Below are positions 31,657 to 42,062 of a DNA stretch of 64,000 nucleotides, piece by piece. The translations under genes and the position numbers were made by a program. The notes under the pieces are model-generated. The model had not been told where the DNA came from, did not search any database, and saw only the letters and a list, made by a program, of their open reading frames with translations. Numbering within the stretch: the stretch's first letter is position 1; each line of letters starts with the position of its first letter. This DNA is from Meloidogyne chitwoodi (taxonomy: Eukaryota > Nematoda > Chromadorea > Rhabditida > Meloidogynidae), in contig JACZZP010000015.1 of assembly GCA_015183035.1 (NCBI GenBank), positions 1,674,001-1,738,000 of the forward strand, written 5' to 3'.

Positions 31657-34600
31657 ATTTAATTTTGTATTTTCAATTATTGCAGAAATTTGATCTAGTT
31701 CTCCTATATTAATTTCATTGTAATTGATGAACTGATTCTCAACTGGAATTTCAACAAGTTCCCAATTGGAAAAATTTAACATAAAAGGTAGGTTAGTTAG
31801 TGTTTCTCTACCAATAATGGCTTCATATGAGTTATTCTTACTCAATTCTTGGTCTACAATCATTATAGAAGTTTTTGTTTCAAAATTTGCTAATTTTAAT
31901 GATATATCTGCTTGTGCGACGAGTGGTATTAATTTATTTCCAATTCCAAATACTCCACTAAATGAAGGTTGATAAAATGATTTAATTTGACATAACTTAG
32001 CTTTTCTTTTACTTATCAAAGAGACGTGTGCTCCAGTGTCAATTAGACAGGAGACTTTGTAACCATTAATTTCAGCCATAATTCTCATATTTTTATCACA
32101 AATATGGCTTTCTAAAACAACAATTTCTACAATATCCTTACCTTGTGTATTATTTGCAGTATTACGATTTTTAGGCGAAACAAGATTATTTTTCGATGGC
32201 CATCTCGCTGAAAGCGGCAAAGATTCGTGAATTCTATTTGGACTTCTAGAACGTGCAGAACGTTCCGTTCTTTGCAAATTTTGAGCTAATTTTAATAAAA
32301 CTTCTCCTATGTTTAAATTTCCTAAGAATCTTATAATTAAATTGGGAAGTATAAATTGAAAAATAAATTGAAGAGTTACATAGCAGCAACATAAAAATAC
32401 CCAAAATTGATTAATACTAAATAATCCTCCTTTTAGAAAAGAAAATAACCCATTTGAGACAATATTTCCAGCAAACAATTCTCGTTTAATATTGGATGTC
32501 TCCCAAATCGAGTTAGGGTTAGATAATCTTGCTATTTCATGAGTAATAGCAGCAGTTTCTAAAGTTTCTTTAAAATGTTCTGGAGAATATAATTCTGTCA
32601 GGTTTGCTAGAATTTTATTTTTAAATATGGCGATGCTCATTTCTGGAATATCTAATTTACCATATCGTGCTATTGCTCTGATTCCTTCTTCAGAAATCTC
32701 CTTTTGATCCCCAGTTAATTGGTCATATTGATAAGTTTTATCAACTTCTGTTATGTACATAAATCTCATGGACTCACACTCCACTTCTTTGGCATGGGGA
32801 TAAATTATTTGTGTATTAGTATCAATAAATCCATGCTTTAATGATCCATGAAGAATGAATGAGACAGGTAAACGATCGAAACAAAATCCCTTTTGCCAAT
32901 TAAAATGTACCTGCTTTTCGTCTAAGGTATAACAAGGTTTTATTTCAAGTACTCTATCAGTGACCAATCTGGCTGTTATATGATTAATTTTAAGAAAATG
33001 TCTCGCTAGCAACGTAGGACTTGCAGCGGCTAATGTCATAATTTGATCCGCAATTTCTTGTAAATCCGTACAAATTTGGCGGACTGAGTCTGAAAAAATT
33101 CTCTTTATGGTTTTAGTAAAGGTAGCACTTAAAGCCGTAATTTGAGATGCCAATTGTGAACTATATACAATACCTATATTAACATCATCAGTCTCTCTTT
33201 TCACCTTTCTAGGACTTTTATTTTCAAAAAATTCATCAATTCTTAGAATTTCATTATACTCATTACTTGGAATGGCAAAACCTTGATCTGAAACTATTAA
33301 CTCCTTTTTCTCACAATCGATTATTTTTGTTATATTTTCAAACGAGAGTGCAAATTCGTTAGATTCCGATAACCAAATTTTCGAGGAAAGTTCTCCTTCC
33401 CAACGGTTTACAAAAACATAAGAGCATTTATGAGTTTTTTCTGGTTTCCAAATTAAACTTCCTTGTTCACATTTACAAGATCCTGAATTATATAAACAAC
33501 CAGGACAGGAACCTATTGGTGTATTGATTCCCTCCATTCCATGATGGGTAAACACAACAGTTTCATAAATATAACAATTTTCAGTTTCTTTTGTAGTCCA
33601 AGGAATGCCAACAGGCCAAATTTTCCATTCCATTTCAGGATTATTTTCAGTACCTCTCAAGGTTCCATTTTTCTCTTTTAATTCCCCAGCTCTTGACTGA
33701 TTTAAGTCTCTCATTCTTTTACATTCGGAAATGGGAACATACAAATTTAACGAATCTTGTTCTTGCATATAACCACCAAAAAAGCCTCTACTTTTCGAAA
33801 CAATTGATTTTAAACATTTACAAGCGAAAGCAGGAGTCTTGTATTGTAAAGTATTAGCTCTATAGATAGTAAGATCTATAGGGATGGGTGATTCATTAAT
33901 ACGAAATTTAGGGCATATAGGGTCATTTGGAAGTCTCCATACTGAAACGGGTGCATCTTTTAAACATATCATAGGTGCAGATAAAACAGCGGGTAGAAAG
34001 CAAGCAATTAATGCAATCAAGGCGAAATAATATGGACTGACAACTCTAATCCCAGGACTTACTCTGCGCTCAAAGCGGACTTTACGAGGTGAATTTCTTT
34101 CCCGACTAGGAGATCGACTGCCATAGTTATTGTTTGACGTATAATAATTTCTTTCTCGACTCGGTGATCGGCTATTAGAATAATTATTAAAATTTCTATT
34201 TTGTGATCGATTTTCATAATTAAAATTTTGATATCGATTATTTTGGTAATTATTTCCACTGTTATTATATCCTCTACTTCTATTCTCTCTACCGTAGTTA
34301 TTATTTCCATTTCTATTATAATTATAGTTTTTATTACCGTTTCCTCTATAGAAATTCGGTTTATAGCCAAATGAATTATTTCTGTTATAATTTGGCTCAT
34401 TTCTACCTTGCGGACAATTATTAATAAGGTGATTTGGACTTTTACAATTAAAGCAAGTTTTTGTATTATTTCTCTGCAAAACAAGTGTTTCTACTTCATC
34501 TGCAAGTTTAGAAACGCAGATACTAGTTGCAGGCTTTTTTTCCGCTAGTAATAACTCAAAGTGTTGGGCTAATTCATACGCACTCGTATATTCAGCCGGA

Positions 34601-35376
34601 CGTTGAGATTTTACCTGAAATTTTAATTCAGGCCCAAGACGGTCCAAAAATTCATAAAGAAGGCTATTTTTAATAGTATTCTCTGACTCTCCTACCAGAG
34701 CTGTTCTTACCAAATCCGATAATCGATTGGCGAATTCAAAGACAGACTCGCCAGGTGCTTGGCGGCAATTGCTTAATTTTTGTCTGGCTATAACCTTAGT
34801 ATTGCCATTTTCAAATTTAGCTCTAAGCTGAATTATGGCATTATCTAAAGTCTCAGGCTGTGGTATCATTGTATCAAGTGCAATACGAGCCTGGCCTGCC
34901 AAATAAAATCTAAGTCTTAGTATTTTTTGAGGTTCAGTTAGAGGGGTGGTAACAAGTGATAAAACATCTAAAAATCTCTCAGACCATTTTTGGAAAGAGG
35001 TAGATGGATTTCCGTCATAATTTCCAATATAAATTCCACTATTTAAAAATGGGTCAGAAATCATGCATTCTAGTTCATCCGATGTTTCTTGGAATTCTTC
35101 TTCAATGTCACTGTCCTCCAAATTACTTGGGACTTTCTTTTTAAGATTTCTTTCAATTTCATTTATTTTTCCCCCTACTTTATTTCCCAATTTAGTTATT
35201 GAACTTTTTACGGCAGTTAAGCCATTTTTATTTTTAGTTTCTAAATCCTCGATTTTACTTTCAATTTTTCTCAAGGATTGAGCCACAGACTTTTCAAATT
35301 CTCTAAGTCTATCCAAAATAGGTTCAAAATGTTTATTTTCTTCCTTAGTAAAATATTTTGCGTCAAAATCAGACAT
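31654..35376 (-). CDS. Gag - envelope-like glycoprotein - protease polyprotein
   Basis: 1240 residues from the ATG at 35374-35376 (MSDFDAKYFTKEEN). Gag occupies about residues 1-440, with a retrotransposon-type capsid region and a CCHC zinc knuckle CFNCKSPNHLINNC near 306, followed by an Asn/Tyr/Arg-rich stretch. A hydrophobic signal-like segment (FALIALIACFLPAVLS, about 450-465) starts a cysteine-rich ectodomain with several N-glycosylation sites. A basic RKVKR furin-type site lies near 722, and a membrane anchor (FWVFLCCCYVTLQFIFQFIL) at about 990-1015. An aspartic protease follows with LIDTGAHVSLIS near 1109. The frame is uninterrupted, so the glycoprotein would be made as part of the polyprotein unless an mRNA is spliced. 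The envelope's viral source is not assignable by eye. Confidence 0.88.
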   Translation of the reverse strand: MSDFDAKYFTKEENKHFEPILDRLREFEKSVAQSLRKIESKIEDLETKNKNGLTAVKSSITKLGNKVGGKINEIERNLKKKVPSNLEDSDIEEEFQETSDELECMISDPFLNSGIYIGNYDGNPSTSFQKWSERFLDVLSLVTTPLTEPQKILRLRFYLAGQARIALDTMIPQPETLDNAIIQLRAKFENGNTKVIARQKLSNCRQAPGESVFEFANRLSDLVRTALVGESENTIKNSLLYEFLDRLGPELKFQVKSQRPAEYTSAYELAQHFELLLAEKKPATSICVSKLADEVETLVLQRNNTKTCFNCKSPNHLINNCPQGRNEPNYNRNNSFGYKPNFYRGNGNKNYNYNRNGNNNYGRENRSRGYNNSGNNYQNNRYQNFNYENRSQNRNFNNYSNSRSPSRERNYYTSNNNYGSRSPSRERNSPRKVRFERRVSPGIRVVSPYYFALIALIACFLPAVLSAPMICLKDAPVSVWRLPNDPICPKFRINESPIPIDLTIYRANTLQYKTPAFACKCLKSIVSKSRGFFGGYMQEQDSLNLYVPISECKRMRDLNQSRAGELKEKNGTLRGTENNPEMEWKIWPVGIPWTTKETENCYIYETVVFTHHGMEGINTPIGSCPGCLYNSGSCKCEQGSLIWKPEKTHKCSYVFVNRWEGELSSKIWLSESNEFALSFENITKIIDCEKKELIVSDQGFAIPSNEYNEILRIDEFFENKSPRKVKRETDDVNIGIVYSSQLASQITALSATFTKTIKRIFSDSVRQICTDLQEIADQIMTLAAASPTLLARHFLKINHITARLVTDRVLEIKPCYTLDEKQVHFNWQKGFCFDRLPVSFILHGSLKHGFIDTNTQIIYPHAKEVECESMRFMYITEVDKTYQYDQLTGDQKEISEEGIRAIARYGKLDIPEMSIAIFKNKILANLTELYSPEHFKETLETAAITHEIARLSNPNSIWETSNIKRELFAGNIVSNGLFSFLKGGLFSINQFWVFLCCCYVTLQFIFQFILPNLIIRFLGNLNIGEVLLKLAQNLQRTERSARSRSPNRIHESLPLSARWPSKNNLVSPKNRNTANNTQGKDIVEIVVLESHICDKNMRIMAEINGYKVSCLIDTGAHVSLISKRKAKLCQIKSFYQPSFSGVFGIGNKLIPLVAQADISLKLANFETKTSIMIVDQELSKNNSYEAIIGRETLTNLPFMLNFSNWELVEIPVENQFINYNEINIGELDQISAIIENTKLN

Positions 35377-35452
35377 TTTTTTTTTTTTTTCCAAAATTTT
35401 TTACACAATCAAATTTTATTAAATACTCACACAACACAGAGATATTTATTTT

Positions 35453-35640
35453 TCAATTAGCTCACACAACACAGAGCTTAAAAATTTTTATATTATTTAT
35501 TTTCCAATTAGCTCACACAACACAGAGCTTAAAAATTTTTATATTATTTATTTTCCAATTAGCTCACACAACACAGAGCTATTATTATTTATTTTTCCAA
35601 TTAGCTCACACAACACAGAGCTTAAAAATTTTTATTAAAA
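35453..35640 (-). repeat. Tandem repeats in the element's 5' leader
   Basis: Between primer-binding site and gag there are four to five copies of a 50-65-bp unit containing AGCTCACACAACACAGAGCT, itself with short inverted ends (AGCTC/GAGCT). Each can form a small hairpin. They might serve packaging or translation, or may be slippage products; the sequence does not decide. Confidence 0.75.
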
Positions 35641-35661
35641 TTTTTTTTTTTTTTTTTTAAC

Positions 35662-35682
35662 TCACGACGGGTCGTGGCACCA
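35662..35682 (-). promoter_or_regulatory. Primer-binding site
   Basis: In the element's orientation TGGTGCCACGACCCG starts one base after the 5' LTR. Its complement ends in CCA, as expected for the 3' end of a tRNA. Which tRNA is used I cannot tell. Confidence 0.75.
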
Positions 35683-35683
35683 G

Positions 35684-36103
35684 TATTGTATCCCTGGTTC
35701 TACTAAGTATTATTTTAGATTTACTTATACTCTCAAATTAATGAGGCTATTATTTTATTTCTAAATAACAAATATTTATTCAATATTTTAAGTTCAAAAT
35801 AAGATAAAAAATATGTAAAAGGCAAAGCCTTTTATAGTGAAAGGAAAAGGGCGGGAATACATGATAAAGTTAAATTAGGAAAGTTTGGTAAAAGAAATGA
35901 TTTACAATTGTAGGGAAAGTTTAGAAAGAATACAAAGAGAAATATTCAAAAGGATGCTTTAAGAAATAATTTAAATAAGATAATTGAACACATAAAGAAA
36001 GGGAAAATTAGATACGAGAAAGTTTTTATGAAAATATTTAAAAACATATAGAAGGGCAAAATATGTAATAAATATATTTTAAATCAAAGATAAGGACTCA
36101 ACA
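35684..36103 (-). repeat. 5' LTR of the Ty3/Gypsy-type element
   Basis: 420 bp, same as the left LTR apart from one A in a homopolymer. It contains the TATAAAAGGC/GCCTTTT promoter motif near 35820-35840. The right target duplication AGTAA follows at 36104-36108. Confidence 0.92.
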
Positions 36104-36798
36104 AGTAAAAATACCATATTTTTTATTTTTTATTTTTAAAATGTCAATCATTTCCTGTTAAATTTTATTTTTAAATATTTAATCAATTTAATTATTATTT
36201 TCAATAAAATTTAATTGTTTTTTATTTAATATTTACCTCAATAAATAAAATATTCTTTTGAATGTTCCGAAACCAATTAATTCCAGCAATTCCATTAATT
36301 TGCAACCAAACCCTTCCAAACGTGGAATTATTATTTTCTAGTATATTAAGCACATTTTTGATGTTCCTTCTAAAAAAAAGGTAAAAAAGCCTTAAGAAAA
36401 TTTTTAAAAAATTTGTTTATTCTATAAATGTATAACAAATTAAAAATTAAATTAAATTAAAAAACTTGCTTTGGATTACCACAATTACTTTCATTGTTAT
36501 TAATTGGAAATGGCAACGTAATACAAGGTGAAATAAGAATATCAATTTCTTCAATTCCTGCTTCACGAGCATTTTTAATATTTTTAGTTGCGTCAGCAGT
36601 ACTAGAACTAAGATAACCATCACTAGCACTTACAATAATAAAATTAAATGTAAAATTTTCTTTTAAACATTTAAATTGATCAATTTTTGTAAATGGATAA
36701 TTTAATAAATCAACTCCTGTTTGTCCGTTTTCATCAGCTTTAGTTGCAAAAATATTTAAATAAGCAAGTAAAATTACAATAAATAATTTTAAAATCAT

Positions 36799-39198
36799 TT
36801 TTATTAAATATTTCTAAAAAAATATAATTAATTAATTTGTTCAAAAAGTCAGAAAATGACAAATAAAAGTTTAGTCCCTTGGCAGGCATCAAACCTTCAA
36901 CCTCCACGGCCTTTGCTAAGGCGTTTTCTCACAGATAGTCGAGCGCTCTACCGACTGAGCCATCGGGGTATGTTTTCGTTTTCTCTTTTAATATATCTTA
37001 TACTCCCGCCTAAACGTTTTAATTGCTTACAGCTATCTCCTTTAAAATCCCAGAAAGCCAAAATGTGTGACTTTAAAGATAAACAAGTTAAAATAAAGAA
37101 AAAAAATTGAAGAAATGTGAAAAATATAGGAGTGTATTTATATAATTTTTTACTTTTTTCTTTTAATTTATGTTTCAATTTTTCGTAAATCACAGCTGCT
37201 TTTTTAATTAGTTTTTCACAATTTTTTAACGTTAGAAATTAGGAACTATTTTTTTTTCTAATTAAAGGGATCTTCTAATATTGAAAAATAAATATTAAAA
37301 AAGAGGGTTTATCTAATTAACATTTATTATATTATTAAGTGACATTCTCATTGTCTTTTAACAGAAAATTCCTTTACAAATAATTTTATTAAAATAATTT
37401 AAAATTATTATTTAAATTTCCAATAATTTTGATCGGAGAGGAATTTTCTGAAAAAATTGAGGAATAATTCTCCAAAGAAGAATAATATACAGTAATTATT
37501 TGTTAGCAATTACTGAAGAGAAGTTTCGAACCTTTTTTGATTTTTAGTTTTCCTTTTCTTATTTTTGGATATTTAATAAATTAAAAATCTAAATAAATAA
37601 AAGTTATTTTAGGATTTATTCGTTTTTCACTGATTTGATCTAATTCTTATTTAAAAAGGCTTCTGGCTTTTGTATTTAATTAGTTTCAAGCTTCCACATC
37701 TCTCATTAAGAGATGGGGTTCTCTATAATTCGAGATGTATGGCGGAAAAAGAGTAAAGATTCTTCCTCGTTCTCTTTGGAGATCAATTGGTTGTGAGGGT
37801 TTTGATTGTTCTCGCCTTTTGAATAGTTCCATGTCGTGACTGGAAAGTGGGACTTCTGTGGGGAATTTCCTTGATTAAAGGTGAGGAGGAAGTTCCCCGT
37901 TGGGAATCCACAGCCTATGATTGATGAGAACTCACCACAACTACCTAATTGGTAAAACTGATACATATAACGTATAGGTGACTAGTTAATTAATCATATT
38001 AGGGAAAAATGGAAGACTGTCGTTCTAATAGATACTGTCGTTCTATTTTTCAACCTCCTTATGGACTGTCGTTCTAATCGAGATGTCGTTCTATTCGAAT
38101 AAATACGGTATAAGAATTTCTGATTTTTCTCTCAAGTATGATATAAAAAGTTTTATTTAAAGTTTTTTTATATATTTTATTGGAGTTAGAATATTTTTAT
38201 TAACTTTTTTACAAATTATTTTTTTCAATAATAATTATTTTTGAATTAATTTAAATTATTTATCTAAATTTTTGAACTTTTTAATATTAAAATTATTTTT
38301 TTAAAAATTAAAATAAATATATTTTATTTATATATTATTATTTTATAAATTAATTTTAAATAAATTATATTCATTGAACATATTGTTTTTTTATTAAATT
38401 AATTTAAAGTAAAGTTTAATAAAAAAAAGAAAAGAATTTAGTAAATTATTATCCAATTTTTTAAAAATGTTTTTAAACCTTAGATAGAAAGAAAAGAATT
38501 TTAAAAATTAATTATAAATTAATTTAAATTAATTAATTAAATATTTTTTAATTAATTAAATATTTTTTAGATGTTGGAATAAAGATCCAAATAAAAGGCC
38601 AAAATTTGAAACATTAAATTGGAAATTGAAGAAAATCACATGTGTAAAATAAATTTTTATTTATTAATCTTTTTAATTTTAATTAATTGGCATTTGTTTA
38701 TATAAAGTTAAAATTTAATTTATTTAACAAATAAAATTTAACTTTTTTTTTTTTTAATTTTAAAAAATTATTTTTAAACAGTTAAATAAATATTTTAAAA
38801 ATGCCAACACTTTAAATAATTTAACTAATATTTTTTAAATTAATGCAAATAAAATTTATTTAATTTAATATTTTAAATAAATTTTTTATTTTACTTTACT
38901 TTTGCTTCATAAATGTAATAAATTATACCTAGTAAATAAACGCGTGGCCATAAAATATAAATTTAAATTAAATTAAACAACTTTTTTGTTTTTACGTCAT
39001 CAATTTAATTTATTAAATTTATTTAATAATTAAATATTTATTTAATTAAATAATAATTAATTTGTATTTACAAATGCTTAAAAATTAAAAATTAATTTTA
39101 TTGCCTATATAAATTAATATATTTTTATTATTTTTTACTATTATTTAAAAATTAAATTTAATTAAATTTAATTAAAATTAAATTAATTATTTAAAAAA
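36799..39198. other. Intergenic region, mostly A/T-rich
   Basis: No protein gene is supported. It holds a tRNA-like sequence (36873-36971) and, at 38017-38094, four copies of the word CTGTCGTTCTA of unknown origin. The segment 37690-37970 is less AT-rich and has an 86-codon open frame on the minus strand without recognisable features. The rest (38100-39190) is simple A/T-rich DNA. Confidence 0.45.
36873..36971 (-). tRNA. tRNA-like sequence, probably pseudogene or SINE head
   Basis: Read on the minus strand it has a near-perfect A box (TGGCTCAGTCGGTAGAGCG), a possible anticodon arm, a hairpin like a long variable arm (GCCTTAGCAAAGGC) and a B-box-like GGTTTGATGCC. The acceptor ends (CCCCGA and CAAGGGA) do not pair well, so it is unlikely to be a working tRNA. 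A tRNA-derived short interspersed element or a decayed type II tRNA (Ser/Leu class) would fit. Confidence 0.4.
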
Positions 39199-39919
39199 AT
39201 GATTAGTAATATTATTTTATCTATTCTTTCTATAAATTTTGTAGTAAATTCTCAGTCTTTGTGCAATAAAAATATTCCAAATTTAAATAATAATTCGCCA
39301 ATTGTTTGTACTGAAAATGGATGGGTTAGAGGAGCTAAAGGATTAAATTTTCCAAATGTTACTTTTTTTAAAGGTTTTTTAATTTAATTTAAAAATTTTA
39401 AATTTTAAAAAAGGAATTCCATATGCTGCCCCTCCAACAAATGAACTTCGTTGGAGAGAACCTCAAAAAGCTAAAAATTGGAATGATATAAGGGATTGTA
39501 CTAATTTTGGTTCAGTATGTCCTCAGCCTGCTGGTGGTAGAATAATTGGCTCTGAAGATTGTCTTTTCTTAAATATTTTTACACGTAAGAAAATTAATAA
39601 TTTTTAAAATATTTATTAATTTCTAAAGTTTATTATTCAAAAAGAAAAATAATTTTAATTAAAATTAGGGTAGAACAGACTCTTTGATGAATAAAAAAAT
39701 TAATTTTAGCTGTTTTTTCATTTTAAAATAATTTAAAGGGGTTGAAACACTTGCGGACCTACATTTGCGGATTAAATAAAAAAATAGAGAAAATCGGTTC
39801 TAGTTTAAAAATATAATTTAAAATTGGGCTTGTAACGTTGATTTATCAGAAATTAGCATTATTTGATTTTTTATTATTTTATTTTTTTCAATTTTTTTTT
39901 AACAAATTTCGGTCATAAG

Positions 39920-40058
39920 CAGTGATGGGAAAGTTCCAGTTCCAGTTCCGGAACTACCAAATTTCTGGAACTGATTTGGAACTGGAACTATGAAAATTAA
40001 AAAACAAGTTCTGGACTGGAACTAGTTCCGTGGAAATTTTGGAACTTTCCAAGCACTG
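39920..40058. mobile_element. hAT-like MITE with GGAACT word, 139 bp
   Basis: The ends CAGTGATGGGAAAGTTCC and GGAACTTTCCAAGCACTG are inverted repeats, flanked by the exact 8-bp duplication GTCATAAG (39912-39919 and 40059-40066). The whole body is a reiteration of GGAACT and AGTTCC. It lies in intron 2 of the carboxylesterase gene. Confidence 0.88.
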
Positions 40059-40879
40059 GTCATAAGTAGTCCATCTATCATTCACAAAAAATTGAATAAT
40101 TTTAATTTTTTCTAAGTTATAATTTTCTTTAAATTATATAAAAATAATAAAAATATCTTTATTTGCAGCAAGTTCCCTAAAAGAAAATAATTCAAAAAAA
40201 CAACAACTTTTACCAGTTTATGTTTGGATACATGGAGGTGCTTTTACTGGTGGTTCATCCTCAGATTCTATTTTAGATGGAGAATATTTAGCAAGTAAAG
40301 GAATTATTTTTGTTTCAATAAATTATCGTGTTGGAGCTCTTGGCTTTATGGCACATAAATCTTTGAGAGAAGATAACCCACAAAAGAGATCTGGAAATTA
40401 TGGACTTTTAGATCAAATTTATGCTTTGAATTGGATTAAAAGAAATATTATGGAATTTGGAGGAGATTCAAATCAAATAACGATTGGGGGACAATCTGCT
40501 GGTATAATTTAATTTTTTTTTATTTTAATTTTTAAAAATTAAAATAATTTTAGGTTGTGTTTCTGTTTATTTACTTTCCCTTTCCCCTTTGGCCTCAAAT
40601 CTTTTTAAGGGAATTATATGTGAAAGTGGAGGAGTTATGTATCCTGGAGATCCTCAAAATGTGTATACATGGCATTGCTCAGTAGAACAAGCAGAAACTA
40701 AAAGTGCAAAATTTCTTTCTGAGAAAAACGTAAACAATCAAGTTACGGCAGAACAATTACGTGAAATTCCATTAAATAAAATTATTGAAACAAATATGAT
40801 ACTTGATAAAGACGATGTAAGTATGTGGGGAAATTGATTTTTTATTTTTTAATTTTTTGTTTTATATACACACAAATAG

Positions 40880-41000
40880 AGACAGGCGCGGGACGGGAGT
40901 TCGGACGGGATTTTGTGAAATACCGCTCCCGCAATTTTTTTAAATTTTTTTGATTTTGCGGGATGCGGTGTTAGTCCCGGGATCACTCACACATTATTTT
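40880..41000. repeat. GC-rich repeat fragment in carboxylesterase intron 4
   Basis: A locally GC-rich patch with CGGGACGGGAG, CGGGACGGGAT-like and CCCGGGATC words, similar in style to the word-rich hAT-like elements. Clear ends and target duplication are lacking. Confidence 0.35.
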
Positions 41001-41702
41001 AATAAATAGTTCCGTATTCGATATCCCGCAAAAACGATTTTTCCAATATAAAACTCTAAATTCGAATAAAAATTAATATAAAATACCAGTAGAATTTTAT
41101 TCAAAAAAAATATTTTCAAAAATTATAATTCTTTTTAGAATCGAGATACTTGGGTTGGTAGATCTGTGCTTTTTTACCCAGTATTAGATGGATATGTAAT
41201 TCCTCGTACCTATAAGGAAACATTGGAAAAAGGCTTACAAAACAAAGTTAATGTATTAATGGGTAAATAAAATTAAAAAAATTTTTTTTAATAATTTTTA
41301 AGGTTTTACTTTTGATGAAATGGGTGCTTCTCCTTCACTTAGTCTCATTTGAACAATGTCAGAGTAGAATAAAAAATATTTATGGAAAATTTTCTGATGA
41401 ATTTAATAGTCTTTACCCAACATCTCCGTCTACAACTTGTAATAAATTTAAAAATATTTTTTTTTAATTTATTTTTTAAAGCTTCTGTAATAAATAATGC
41501 GATTAGAGAAATGACACGTATTTCTTACAATCAATGGGCAAATCTTTGGTTAAAGAATAGTAAATTGAATTTATTTCAATATGCTTGGAGTCATGCACCT
41601 CCTGGTAATTTATTAAATAATTTTATTAAATAAAATTATAAATAACCGAAATAAAATTAAAAAAATAAAATTTGAAATGTTCGGGATATATTTATATTTA
41701 CC

Positions 41703-42062
41703 GGTAAAGGACGATTCAAAGTCGGCCGATTCAGAGTAGCTCGTATTACTTTTTTCATTTTAAACCTTTTCAAATAATTTATATGTCATTCGAAAGAGCT
41801 CGAAAAGTGAAGTCTTTTCACTAATTTGACCGATCAGATAAGTTGATTTTAAAAAATGTATTCCCGAAAAACGCGAAAATGACGATTTTCCACTTTTACC
41901 ACACCGTAACTTTTTGTTGAGTGATCCGATTGGATCGGTCCAATTGGACAAATGTATCCGCTTATCGGATACTTTCGAATAATAAAAGAACTATTCAGCT
42001 CAGTTAAGAAATAAAAAAGTTATGGCCAAAAACAACCTTCTACTCTGAATCGTCCCTTACCC
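41703..42062. mobile_element. Inverted-repeat element in carboxylesterase intron 7
   Basis: The left end GGTAAAGGACGATTC with GATTCAGAGTAG and the right end CTACTCTGAATCGTCCCTTA form imperfect inverted repeats; the left arm has an extra 15 bases repeating GATTCA. The core contains TGTCATTCGAAAGAGCTCG, also found in the elements at 19514 and 50634. About 360 bp, no ORF, target duplication not determined. Confidence 0.7.

Larger units (their letters stand above)
27768..36103 (-). mobile_element. Ty3/Gypsy-type LTR retrotransposon with internal envelope-like region
   Basis: An 8336-bp element in minus orientation with nearly identical LTRs, target duplication AGTAA, primer-binding site and polypurine tract. 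Coding order in its own direction: gag with CCHC zinc knuckle, envelope-like glycoprotein, aspartic protease, in-frame TAA, RT, RNase H, integrase (one frame from 35376 to 29074 apart from the single stop), then a separate 3' ORF (28212-28922). RT-RH-IN order places it in the Ty3/Gypsy lineage; no chromodomain is seen. The position of the envelope-like part between gag and protease is unusual. The element looks recently active. Confidence 0.93.
27547..36798 (-). pseudogene. GH25-lysozyme-like copy 5, split by an LTR retrotransposon
   Basis: Minus-strand gene. Exon 1 36466-36798 encodes signal peptide (MILKLFIVILLAYLN...) and the FKCLKE segment. Exon 2 36237-36369 has FGRVWLQINGIAG. The last exon begins at 36154 and continues at 27767-27547, interrupted by the element 27768-36103 with 5-bp duplication AGTAA. 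If element and one duplication are ignored, the exon is open across the junction and lines up with EITGN and FGGWENPVMKQF of the paralogues. It is the only copy keeping the N-terminal Asp (GVDLL), but the DxE position reads QIN. The phase across intron 1 does not resolve with ordinary splice sites, so the copy may have been damaged before the insertion. The gene cannot now make a complete product. Confidence 0.8.

Noticed and set aside
34059..34484. 141-codon minus-strand ORF rich in Ile
   Set aside because: Out-of-frame shadow of the Asn/Arg-rich part of gag.
37706..37966. 86-codon minus-strand ORF
   Set aside because: No start context, signal peptide, homology or splice pattern could be recognised; left as non-coding.
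39199..39387. Short 62-residue secreted protein
   Set aside because: It is exon 1 of the carboxylesterase read into its first intron.
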